Source of the DNA: an uncultured Lachnospiraceae bacterium
GTDB taxonomy: Bacteria > Bacillota > Clostridia > Lachnospirales > Lachnospiraceae
Length of the DNA: 32,536 nt
Assembly (NCBI GenBank): GCA_945868485.1
Contig: CAMBLS010000007.1
Location: 1 to 32,536 of the forward strand
Reading direction: 5' to 3'
Position numbers and translations under genes: made by a program. The notes beneath the pieces are model-generated. The model saw only the letters and a program-made list of their open reading frames with translations. It was not told the DNA's origin and ran no database searches. Of the stretch, positions 23,835 to 31,225 are shown piece by piece (position 1 is the first letter of the stretch; the number at the start of each line of letters is the position of its first letter).

Positions 23835-25190
23835 TTACCCAATCATTATTTTTTCAACAGGCAGTTGAACCGATGCTGCCTTTTTCCGTTCTGTAAAGGA
23901 AAGCGCAAAAGACATGCTTCCAATTCTTCCGCAATACATGAGCAAAATAATCAAAATGCGTGATACCGTTGTCAAATCTCTGGTAATCCCTGTGCTCATT
24001 CCTACCGTTCCAATTGCAGAAAAAACTTCAAACAGAATATCCTCCACCAAAAGCTGTGGCTGGATAAAGCAGATGATAATCACAGATGTAACCGCCATCA
24101 ACAGACTGATTACCACCACATTGCTTGCTTTGCGTATCACATCATCATCAAGACGTCTGTGGAAAATATTGACTCCCTTACTTTCCCTCAAATTCGACCA
24201 GACATAAGTTACCAGTACCACGGCAGTAACCGTCTTAATACCACCCGCCGTTGAGCCGGGGCTGCCCCCAATAAACATCAGCACAATGGTAAGCAGCTTG
24301 GATGCACTGGTCAAGCCTCCCGTATCTATAGTATTAAATCCAGCCGTTCTCGCTGTAACAGAACTGAAAGCAGCAGCAAGCAGCTGATCCTTACCGTTCA
24401 TCCCTCCAAGAAGATTTTCCTTTTCAAAAAGCCAGAACAGAATAGTGCCGCCAATCAGCAAAAACGCAGTTGAAAACAATGTGATTTTGGTATGAAGCAT
24501 GTATTTTTTCCAACACAGACCATTCTTTCGAATATCACTCCACACAAAGAAACCAATTCCACCCAGAATGATCAATGCCATAATCACTACATTAATCAGA
24601 ATATCCCCATGAAATTCCACCAGAGAAGAATACTTTCCAGAATAGGTTCCCATCAGATCAAAGCCACCATTGCAAAAAGCCGATACCGAATGGAATACTC
24701 CATAATAAATTCCCTTCCATACACCGAAAATCGGAATAAATCTGGCGGCAAGAAGCACTGCACCCACACTCTCAAATAGCAACGTCCCTTGAAAGGCTGT
24801 TTTTAGAAGGCGTAACACGCCACCCATCTGCATATAATTCATGCTTTCCTGCAAAAGCCCCCTGACACGCAGAGTAATCCTCTTTTTCAGAAGCATTGCC
24901 AAAAGCACACCCATAGTCATAAATCCCAAACCGCCAATCTGAATCATCAGCAGAATAGTACCTTGCCCAAGCAGGGTCCAATGTGTCGCTGTATCCACCA
25001 CCACCAAACCAGTCACACAGGTGGCGCTGGTTGCAGTAAACAATGCCGTAAGAAAATCTGTCCTACATCCCTCTGCAGTCATTCCCGGAAGCAATAACAA
25101 TAATGTACCCAAAATAATGACCGCCAGATATCCCATGGCAATGATACGCACATAGGTAAGACTATTCTTTAAAAATCCAAACATTTTCAT
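23835..25190 (-). CDS. trkH: Potassium uptake channel subunit, TrkH/KtrB family
   Basis: The 451-residue membrane protein has four M1-P-M2 repeats. The selectivity-filter loops are visible: TSATCVTGLVVVDT, SVSAFCNGGFDLMG, SVTARTAGFNTIDTG and SAIGTVGMSTGITRD, each with the conserved glycine. It moves potassium, probably coupled to sodium as in KtrB, and is gated by the TrkA/KtrA protein encoded downstream. Length fits KtrB. The start at 25190 (MKMFGF) has a modest GAGGG site about 14 nt upstream; the second ATG at 25184 is an alternative. It diverges from trpS. Confidence 0.93.
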   Translation of the reverse strand: MKMFGFLKNSLTYVRIIAMGYLAVIILGTLLLLLPGMTAEGCRTDFLTALFTATSATCVTGLVVVDTATHWTLLGQGTILLMIQIGGLGFMTMGVLLAMLLKKRITLRVRGLLQESMNYMQMGGVLRLLKTAFQGTLLFESVGAVLLAARFIPIFGVWKGIYYGVFHSVSAFCNGGFDLMGTYSGKYSSLVEFHGDILINVVIMALIILGGIGFFVWSDIRKNGLCWKKYMLHTKITLFSTAFLLIGGTILFWLFEKENLLGGMNGKDQLLAAAFSSVTARTAGFNTIDTGGLTSASKLLTIVLMFIGGSPGSTAGGIKTVTAVVLVTYVWSNLRESKGVNIFHRRLDDDVIRKASNVVVISLLMAVTSVIIICFIQPQLLVEDILFEVFSAIGTVGMSTGITRDLTTVSRILIILLMYCGRIGSMSFALSFTERKKAASVQLPVEKIMIG

Positions 25191-25297
25191 TGTTTAATCC
25201 AGCCCTCTGTTTTCATCCAAAACTTACCTATACATTCTATACCAAAGTGCTCCTAAAATCCACAATAAAAATGATAGGAAAATTTCTCCTGATAGTG

Positions 25298-25303
25298 TAT
25301 AAT
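25298..25303 (+). promoter_or_regulatory. Probable -10 element of trpS
   Basis: TATAAT lies 51 nt before the trpS start. No convincing -35 is seen 16-18 nt upstream. The region between trkH and trpS shows no T-box features, so tryptophan control by T-box is not supported. Confidence 0.45.
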
Positions 25304-25353
25304 AAAACGAAAGGCTTTTTGCCATACAAAAGTTACCAAAAGGAGTATTAACT

Positions 25354-26442
25354 ATGTCCAAAATTATTTTAACCGGTGACCGACCTACCGGACGCCTTCA
25401 TGTAGGCCACTATGTAGGTTCCCTAAAGCGCAGAGTGGAACTGCAGAATTCCGGTATGTACGATAAAATCTTTATTATGATTGCCGATGCGCAGGCACTG
25501 ACTGACAATGCAGAGCAACCCGAAAAGGTACGACAAAACATTGTGGAGGTGGCTCTTGACTACTTATCCTGTGGTCTTGACCCCGCTCAGTCCACATTAC
25601 TTATTCAGTCACAGATTCCTGAACTTTGCGAGCTTTCCTTCTACTACATGAATCTTGTAACGGTTTCCAGACTTCAGAGAAACCCTACTGTCAAATCCGA
25701 AATCCAGATGCGTAATTTTGAGGCCAGCATTCCAGTAGGCTTCTTTACCTATCCCATCAGTCAGGCGGCAGATATTACTGCATTTAAAGCAACCACTGTT
25801 CCCGTAGGAGAGGATCAGCTTCCCATGCTGGAACAGACTAAGGAAATTGTCCGCAAATTCAACTCCGTGTACGGAGACACTTTGGTGGAACCGGACATTC
25901 TGCTTCCTGACAATAAGGCATGCTTACGTCTCCCTGGTATTGACGGTAAGGCGAAAATGAGCAAATCCTTAAACAACTGTATTTATCTTTCCGATACGGA
26001 AGAAGATGTCCGCAAGAAGGTTATGTCCATGTTTACAGACCCTAACCATCTACAGGTTTCTGATCCCGGAAATGTTGAAGGAAATCCCGTGTTCATTTAT
26101 CTGGATGCTTTCTGCAAGGACGAGATGTTTGCAGAATACCTTCCCGAATATGCAAACTTAGATGAGCTTAAGGCACACTACACCAGAGGCGGACTGGGAG
26201 ATGTTAAGGTAAAGAAATTCTTAAATAATGTGCTTCAAGAAGAACTTGCACCGATTCGTGCCAGAAGAAAAGAATGGGAAAAAGACATTCCTGCTGTTTA
26301 CGAGATTCTCCACAAAGGCAGCCTTGAAGCAAGGGAAGCAGCAGCACAGACACTGGACGATGTAAAGAAAGCCATGAAAATCAACTACTTTGATGATCAT
26401 GCACTAATTGCCGAACAGGCAGCAAAATTTTCAAAGAATTAA
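25354..26442 (+). CDS. trpS: Tryptophanyl-tRNA synthetase
   Basis: The 362-residue class I synthetase charges tRNA-Trp with tryptophan in the cytoplasm. The HIGH-type motif reads [11 protein letters not shown] (about 13-23). The tryptophan pocket stretch [16 protein letters not shown] is near 150-165. The KMSKS loop is GKAKMSKS at about 199-206. It is some 25-30 residues longer than the common form of about 335, because of extra sequence in the C-terminal half. AGGAG lies 9 nt before the ATG, and a strong bidirectional terminator follows the stop. Confidence 0.97.
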   Translation: MSKIILTGDRPTGRLHVGHYVGSLKRRVELQNSGMYDKIFIMIADAQALTDNAEQPEKVRQNIVEVALDYLSCGLDPAQSTLLIQSQIPELCELSFYYMNLVTVSRLQRNPTVKSEIQMRNFEASIPVGFFTYPISQAADITAFKATTVPVGEDQLPMLEQTKEIVRKFNSVYGDTLVEPDILLPDNKACLRLPGIDGKAKMSKSLNNCIYLSDTEEDVRKKVMSMFTDPNHLQVSDPGNVEGNPVFIYLDAFCKDEMFAEYLPEYANLDELKAHYTRGGLGDVKVKKFLNNVLQEELAPIRARRKEWEKDIPAVYEILHKGSLEAREAAAQTLDDVKKAMKINYFDDHALIAEQAAKFSKN

Positions 26443-26446
26443 CAGT

Positions 26447-26480
26447 AAAGGGTATCCTGACATTTCAGGATACCCTTTTT
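26447..26480. terminator. Bidirectional terminator between trpS and the NCS2 permease gene
   Basis: GGGTATCCTG (26450-26459) and CAGGATACCC (26466-26475) pair perfectly around a six-base loop. AAA and TTTTT tracts at the two sides extend the stem to 13 bp and provide the U-run for trpS and a shorter one for the convergent gene. Confidence 0.9.
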
Positions 26481-26491
26481 AATCCGATTTT

Positions 26492-27892
26492 CTAATGTGA
26501 TACCAAAAACATTACAGCAAATAACGCAGCAATCACCCATCCAAATGGCTTAATCTCCTTAACCTTTCCAAGCAATAAATGAATCAGAATATAAGAAATC
26601 AACCCAAATGCAATGCCATAGCTGATGTTATAGGTAAAAGGCATGAATACAATTGTAAAAAATGCAGGGACAGATACTGATATGTCCTGCCAGTTTAAAT
26701 CTGCTACTCCACCCATCATCAGAGCACCAACATAAATTAATGCAGCTGCTGTAACACTGCCTGGAATCAGGACAGCAATGGGGCTTAGAAACATGGCAAG
26801 CAAAAACATAATTCCTGTCACCACTGATGTGAGTCCCGTTCTTCCTCCCTCCGCTACTCCGGAAGATGACTCCACATAGCTGGATACCGTTGAAGTACCG
26901 CAAATCGCTCCCATACAGGTTGCAATTGCGTCGGAAAGCATTGCCTTCTCAAAGTTTGGTACCTCTCCGTTCTCATCCAGAATCTTTCCTCTCGCACAGG
27001 CTCCGTACAATGTTCCCAGCGTATCAAACATATCAGTCAGACACATTGCCAATGCGGAAGTAAGCACAATTAAAATCAGATCTGTCATCGTATGCTCTGC
27101 CAGATATCCCGAAAAATCAAATCCTTCCGTAAAAACCTTTCCAAATGCTTCTGTTCCCCATGCCGCAAAAGCAGTAAAGGGATTAAAATTCAGACGCTCC
27201 AAAAAACCATTGTAAAATCCCGGAACTGTAAAACCAAGCAGATAATATAAAACAGATCCTCCAACAATTCCCCACAGCACTGCACCCCTTACCTTCCGGT
27301 AAGATAATACCACAATCAATATCAGCGCTATCAGCGTCACGAGACGTGGCATAATCTCTGCCCATCCCGCCTTTCCACCCAGAATATTAAAGGAAGCAAG
27401 ACTGACGCAGGTATCGCTGTTCGCTACTACCAGATCTGCATTCTGAACACCAAGAAAAGCAATGAACAAACCAATTCCTGCAGGAATCGCCGCCCTGACA
27501 CATTTAGGGATTGCCTCAAACAACATGGTGCGCACTCCTGTAACTGTCAGAATAATAAAAACAATACCATCAAGCAATACCAGCACCAGTGCATTTGCGT
27601 AGGATAACCCAAACGTAAAGCACACCGTGTAAACAAAAAAGGCATTGACACCCATCCCGGAAGCAAGTCCAATCGGAAGATTTGCCATAAATGCCATCAA
27701 AAGCGTTCCCACCACAGCTGAAATAGCTGTTGCAATATAAATTGCCTGATAAGAGACTACACCCAATTCGGCAAACATACTGGAATTAACCATCAAAATG
27801 TATGCCATTACCATAAATGTTGTAATACCCGCCATGATTTCTGTCCGTACCGTGGAACCTTTTTCTTTTACCTTAAAGTATTTCTCCAACAT
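26492..27892 (-). CDS. NCS2-family purine permease (guanine/hypoxanthine, PbuG/AzgA type)
   Basis: The 466-residue protein is a proton-coupled nucleobase importer of the AzgA-like branch. The N-terminus TEIMAGITTFMVMAYILMVN, the GLASGMGVNAFFVY segment, the DMFDTLGTLYG motif and TSTVSSYVESSSGVAEGGRTGLTS are characteristic. About thirteen membrane helices are visible. A purine substrate (guanine, hypoxanthine or adenine) is likely from the branch. AAGGAGG lies 6 nt before the ATG. The start overlaps the dus gene by 20 nt, so the two are one operon. No purine riboswitch can fit upstream, because the leader lies inside dus. Confidence 0.93.
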   Translation of the reverse strand: MLEKYFKVKEKGSTVRTEIMAGITTFMVMAYILMVNSSMFAELGVVSYQAIYIATAISAVVGTLLMAFMANLPIGLASGMGVNAFFVYTVCFTFGLSYANALVLVLLDGIVFIILTVTGVRTMLFEAIPKCVRAAIPAGIGLFIAFLGVQNADLVVANSDTCVSLASFNILGGKAGWAEIMPRLVTLIALILIVVLSYRKVRGAVLWGIVGGSVLYYLLGFTVPGFYNGFLERLNFNPFTAFAAWGTEAFGKVFTEGFDFSGYLAEHTMTDLILIVLTSALAMCLTDMFDTLGTLYGACARGKILDENGEVPNFEKAMLSDAIATCMGAICGTSTVSSYVESSSGVAEGGRTGLTSVVTGIMFLLAMFLSPIAVLIPGSVTAAALIYVGALMMGGVADLNWQDISVSVPAFFTIVFMPFTYNISYGIAFGLISYILIHLLLGKVKEIKPFGWVIAALFAVMFLVSH

Positions 27893-28895
27893 AACCTGCC
27901 TCCTTTTTTAAATCTTTCTCCGCTTTTTTTCTAAAGTCTGTTCGGAATCCTTTTTCAGGATTCATCTTGCATTCTGAAAACAGACTATTTACTGCATTCA
28001 TATACTCTACTCCGGTTTTTGCCTTGCGGATTTTCTTTATGTACCTCTCGCTGTCATCAAATAAAAACTGCATATAATTCCACAGTTCTTTCATTTTAAA
28101 TAAGGTATTCGTATCTCCTGACATTATTCTTTGGTAATCTGCAAAGATTCTGTCATGAAAGCTTTTCAGTCTGTCTGAATCTATCACCTTTCCTGTCAGA
28201 ATTTCTGACAATAGCCCCGGATTGGCAATTAAGCCACGCCCCAGCATAATCCTTTGAATTCCGGAAAAAGCTTCTGTAAATCTCAAGTAATCCTCTACCG
28301 TAAATATATCCCCATTATAGCAGACTGGTGCCTTGCTCTTTTCCACTGCTATACGAAATGCTTCCATATCAGGACAGTTATCATAAAAATCTGCCCTTAC
28401 TCTGGGATGAATAATGAGCTCCGATAATGGATATTGGTTATAGATCTCCAGAATTTCTTCAAATTCCTCAGGTCTTTCCATCCCCACTCTGGTCTTAACA
28501 GAAACAGCAATATCCGCTTTCGCAAACACCTCTTCCAGAAAGTTGCTCAGCCTGTTCGTATCTGCCAAAAGCCCTGCCCCTTTTCCTTTGGACACTACCG
28601 TCTGGTAAGGGCATCCTATATTCAGATTAATCTCCTGATACCCCATCTCCTTAAGCTGTCTGATATAGGAAACAGCCTCCTCACCCTTACTTCCAAGGAG
28701 TTGTGGAACCACCACCATCCCCTGATTGTGCTGCTTTTTCAAATCCTCCAGTTCTCTGGACTTCATTAAGCCATTCTTATTCATTGCAATAAAAGGGGAA
28801 AAATACTTTTTAATTCCGCAGTCAAAACTTTCATGAAATGCATTTCGGTACAAATATCCTGTTATTCCCTCAAGGGGAGCAAAATAAAAATCCAT
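27873..28895 (-). CDS. dus: tRNA-dihydrouridine synthase
   Basis: The 340-residue FMN enzyme reduces a uridine in tRNA to dihydrouridine. A TIM barrel spans about 1-240. FAPLEGITGYLYRNAF is the N-terminal FMN segment, NIGCPYQTVVSKGKGAGLL holds the catalytic cysteine, KTRVGM, IIHPRV and CYNGDIF lie on successive strands, and IMLGRGLIANPGL closes the FMN phosphate site. A helical C-terminal domain follows. Which tRNA position it modifies is not evident. AGGAG lies 7 nt before the ATG. It overlaps the NCS2 permease gene downstream. Confidence 0.93.
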   Translation of the reverse strand: MDFYFAPLEGITGYLYRNAFHESFDCGIKKYFSPFIAMNKNGLMKSRELEDLKKQHNQGMVVVPQLLGSKGEEAVSYIRQLKEMGYQEINLNIGCPYQTVVSKGKGAGLLADTNRLSNFLEEVFAKADIAVSVKTRVGMERPEEFEEILEIYNQYPLSELIIHPRVRADFYDNCPDMEAFRIAVEKSKAPVCYNGDIFTVEDYLRFTEAFSGIQRIMLGRGLIANPGLLSEILTGKVIDSDRLKSFHDRIFADYQRIMSGDTNTLFKMKELWNYMQFLFDDSERYIKKIRKAKTGVEYMNAVNSLFSECKMNPEKGFRTDFRKKAEKDLKKEAGYVGEIL

Positions 28896-28955
28896 GTGTT
28901 TTCTCCTGTCTAGTTAGAATCCAGAAACAGTCAACGGGTATCCGTTCAAAATCAC

Positions 28956-29420
28956 CTAAAGCATTTTATCATAAATTACCCATTCTTCATCCAGTTTTGC
29001 ACCGATATGTTCATAGAAATTTCTGGAATCCTGATTCCAGCCAAGACATTTCCATGTCATTTTCAGACAATCATTTTCCCTGGCAATGTTCTCAAGTTCT
29101 ATGAAGAACTGATTTCCAATTCCGCTTCCTCTGTATGCTTCCCTGACAAAAATATCCTCCAGAAAAAGCACCTTCTTTGCAGGAAAAGAAACCAGCTGGT
29201 AATAATATGCGGCAAAGCCCACAATTTTTCCGTCCATTTCGACCTTCAGCATATGCAGCAGATTGTCCTGAAACATCAGTTTCTCCATTTCCTGTCTTGA
29301 AGCGGAAAAATAGTCCTCAAGCTTTTCGTAAGCCGCAAATTCCTGATATAATTTATAGATTTCTTCCATATCCTGTAACTTTACCATCCCAATAACCGGC
29401 AATATTTTATGATCTTTCAT
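28956..29420 (-). CDS. GNAT-family N-acetyltransferase
   Basis: The 154-residue cytoplasmic enzyme has the acetyl-CoA signature VREAYRGSGIGNQFFIELENIA (about residues 91-113). The preceding GFAAYYYQL and VLFLEDIFV strands and the closing WNQDSRNFYEHIGAKLDEEWVIY are typical of diamine/spermidine-type GNATs and other single-domain members. The acceptor is unknown. GAGGA lies 10 nt before the ATG. The gene is divergent from the DUF5721 gene and 60 nt upstream of dus, so it may share a transcript with dus. Confidence 0.9.
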   Translation of the reverse strand: MKDHKILPVIGMVKLQDMEEIYKLYQEFAAYEKLEDYFSASRQEMEKLMFQDNLLHMLKVEMDGKIVGFAAYYYQLVSFPAKKVLFLEDIFVREAYRGSGIGNQFFIELENIARENDCLKMTWKCLGWNQDSRNFYEHIGAKLDEEWVIYDKML

Positions 29421-29502
29421 ACAAGTTTTATCCTCACTTTCAATTTCCTAATCATTGTATCAGTTCACTTGCGCACCAGCAACACAAATCAGCTCTTTCT
29501 AC

Positions 29503-29530
29503 TTGCATTTTGTCATAATTCACTTATACT
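29503..29530 (+). promoter_or_regulatory. Promoter of the DUF5721 gene
   Basis: TTGCAT (29503-29508) and TATACT (29525-29530) are separated by 16 nt and lie 34 nt before the start codon. Hexamers match consensus at 4 of 6 and 5 of 6. A 17-mer starting at the last base of the -10 is repeated at 4020-4036. Confidence 0.55.
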
Positions 29531-29564
29531 GAAACTAACGTATTATATTAAAGCAGGAGTATTT

Positions 29565-30068
29565 ATGAAAGCATATCAGATCAAAGACGTTAAAAATTTT
29601 ATGAGCAGGCTTCTTTGCAGCGATACCTTTGACTCTTTTCTTTTGGCAGAGGCATCCATCACTACTTACAATCAGTTTCTTATCGATGGACATATGGTAA
29701 AGGAATTCTTCACCGGCGATGTCAATGACAGCGATGTGCTTCCTCCCTACGAATTTTCCGAATGGAAAAATATGCGTTCCCTTTGTTTTGACCTTATTAA
29801 AGGGAAACGCACTCCCGTTCAATTCAGGCTTGTACTGCATCTTAAACCGGAATTAATTGAAAAGATACTGACGCAGGGCGATGCTCAGGTTACCTGCAAC
29901 GACATCAAATCCTTTGTTCTGAATATAAAATACGATGGCAGCATGCTTACCTGCATCACCGCCACCGCTTTTCATACATTTCTTCCTGACAAAACTCCCG
30001 ACCTTCTTTGGGATCATTATGTGACAAACTTCCTAAACGACAAAGAACTCTCCTTTGAAGAGGTCTGA
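29565..30068 (+). CDS. DUF5721 family protein
   Basis: The 167-residue protein resembles DUF5721, a family of small uncharacterised proteins found in Clostridia, especially Lachnospiraceae. The N-terminal MKAYQIKDVKNFMSRLLCSDTFDSFLLAEA, the conserved WKNMRSLCFDLIKGKRTPVQF segment and the C-terminal WDHYVTNFL are visible. There is no signal peptide, membrane segment or catalytic motif, so it is probably cytoplasmic. I start it at 29565, where AGGAG lies 6 nt upstream; the longer frame to 29409 would begin upstream of the promoter. It converges on the coiled-coil gene with no hairpin terminator in the 30-nt gap. Confidence 0.82.
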   Translation: MKAYQIKDVKNFMSRLLCSDTFDSFLLAEASITTYNQFLIDGHMVKEFFTGDVNDSDVLPPYEFSEWKNMRSLCFDLIKGKRTPVQFRLVLHLKPELIEKILTQGDAQVTCNDIKSFVLNIKYDGSMLTCITATAFHTFLPDKTPDLLWDHYVTNFLNDKELSFEEV

Positions 30069-30098
30069 TTGTACACACATTCGGGATTTCATGTTGAC

Positions 30099-31073
30099 TT
30101 ATCTGACGGTGTCCACCGCTGCACCTTTTAGTTCTTCTTCTGTCAGTTTCATTTCGTCCATAATTTTTTTGATTTCCTTCTGTACCGCTTCCATGGTGCC
30201 ATCCAGCTCCAGCATATACTGCGATACCACCTCTGTCTGATCTGAAATCGCTTCTGCAAACTCTTTCTTTTTGTTCTTGTCCTCTTTGAGTTCCTCCAGC
30301 TTCTCTTCTTCCTCTTTTTTCTTTTCTGCTTTCTCCCTGGATGTCTCTTCCCTTTCTTCCATCTCTTCGTCGATGTGATCCTTCGCCTCGTCCATCAACA
30401 TCCCCACGATCTCATCGCTTGCAGCCTCCAACACTGCATCTGCACTTTTATCAGCCTTTATCATGGTCTGTGATTTGAGCCTGTTTAACTTCGTTCCGGC
30501 GATAAAAGCATTTTCCGCCTGAATGCCTTCCTCTGCTTCCTCCATTTCTATCCTGTAAGCTTTTTCCCCCTCTTTTAGGGAAAGTGCATGCTGCTGATAT
30601 TCTGTAAGCCCTGCCTCTTCAATTTCTGCTATGCGTTTTTTCTCTTCCATAGTCAGGGTCACACCGGAATCCGGAATCTGCGCATCCACCTTCTTTTCAA
30701 GAAGTTTTAAATCCTGCTCTTCCTGAGAATCCTCCTCGACACTATAGGCTTCCCGCAGTGCCAGACGTTCTTCCCTGAGCTTGTTAATCTCCTCTCCTGC
30801 ATTCCCCATTTCCTTTTGGTATTGCCTGATTTTATTTCGGCTTTCCTCAAGTCTTCCATCCAGCTCCTGTTCACCAGCCCATGCATCGCTGACGATCTTC
30901 ATTGCTTTTTCTCTGGCTTCCTGCCTCTTTCGTGCTATGGGGTCAAGCTTTCTATTTAAATTTCCTGCAAATATATTGCTCCGGGCATTCTCCTGTTCCT
31001 TTACATTATTCTGCCGTTCTCTTCTGGTATTGTCACCGAAAAAAATGGTGGTATTTTGATTCTGTACCTTCAT
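30099..31073 (-). CDS. Uncharacterised Glu/Lys-rich coiled-coil protein
   Basis: No family is recognised beyond general coiled coil. The 324-residue product has a short N-terminal head (about 1-50) with the phrase TTIFFGDNTRRERQ. Long charged helices follow: about 50-150 (KRQEAREKAMKIVSDAW onward), 155-200 and 220-320, rich in E, K, R and Q in heptad-like spacing. A very acidic/basic run REKAEKKKEEEEKLEELKE lies near 250. There is no signal peptide or membrane helix. I start at 31073, where GGAGG lies 11 nt upstream; ATG at 31091 and GTG at 31121 are alternatives. It follows the mutS2-like gene by about 150 nt on the same strand. Confidence 0.72.
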   Translation of the reverse strand: MKVQNQNTTIFFGDNTRRERQNNVKEQENARSNIFAGNLNRKLDPIARKRQEAREKAMKIVSDAWAGEQELDGRLEESRNKIRQYQKEMGNAGEEINKLREERLALREAYSVEEDSQEEQDLKLLEKKVDAQIPDSGVTLTMEEKKRIAEIEEAGLTEYQQHALSLKEGEKAYRIEMEEAEEGIQAENAFIAGTKLNRLKSQTMIKADKSADAVLEAASDEIVGMLMDEAKDHIDEEMEEREETSREKAEKKKEEEEKLEELKEDKNKKKEFAEAISDQTEVVSQYMLELDGTMEAVQKEIKKIMDEMKLTEEELKGAAVDTVR

Positions 31074-31225
31074 AGCTCCATCTACCTCCATCCAAACAGG
31101 ATACTCCTTTATCCTGTCCACACATTTCTTTATATATCGTCATTTCTGCTTCATTCAAACAGTGCAATCCATACTCTTTTACCATGAACTTATAGAAGTT
31201 CTGCCTATGATGGGCATAAATAACT

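Noticed and set aside
25191-25353. T-box leader upstream of trpS
   Set aside because: No T-box sequence, specifier loop or antiterminator/terminator pair is visible in the 163-nt gap.
31033-31185. 50-codon minus-strand frame (MVKEYGLHCLNEAEM...) between mutS2 and the coiled-coil gene
   Set aside because: No ribosome site, and it overlaps the start of the coiled-coil gene in another frame; it could be a decayed fragment but support is too weak.
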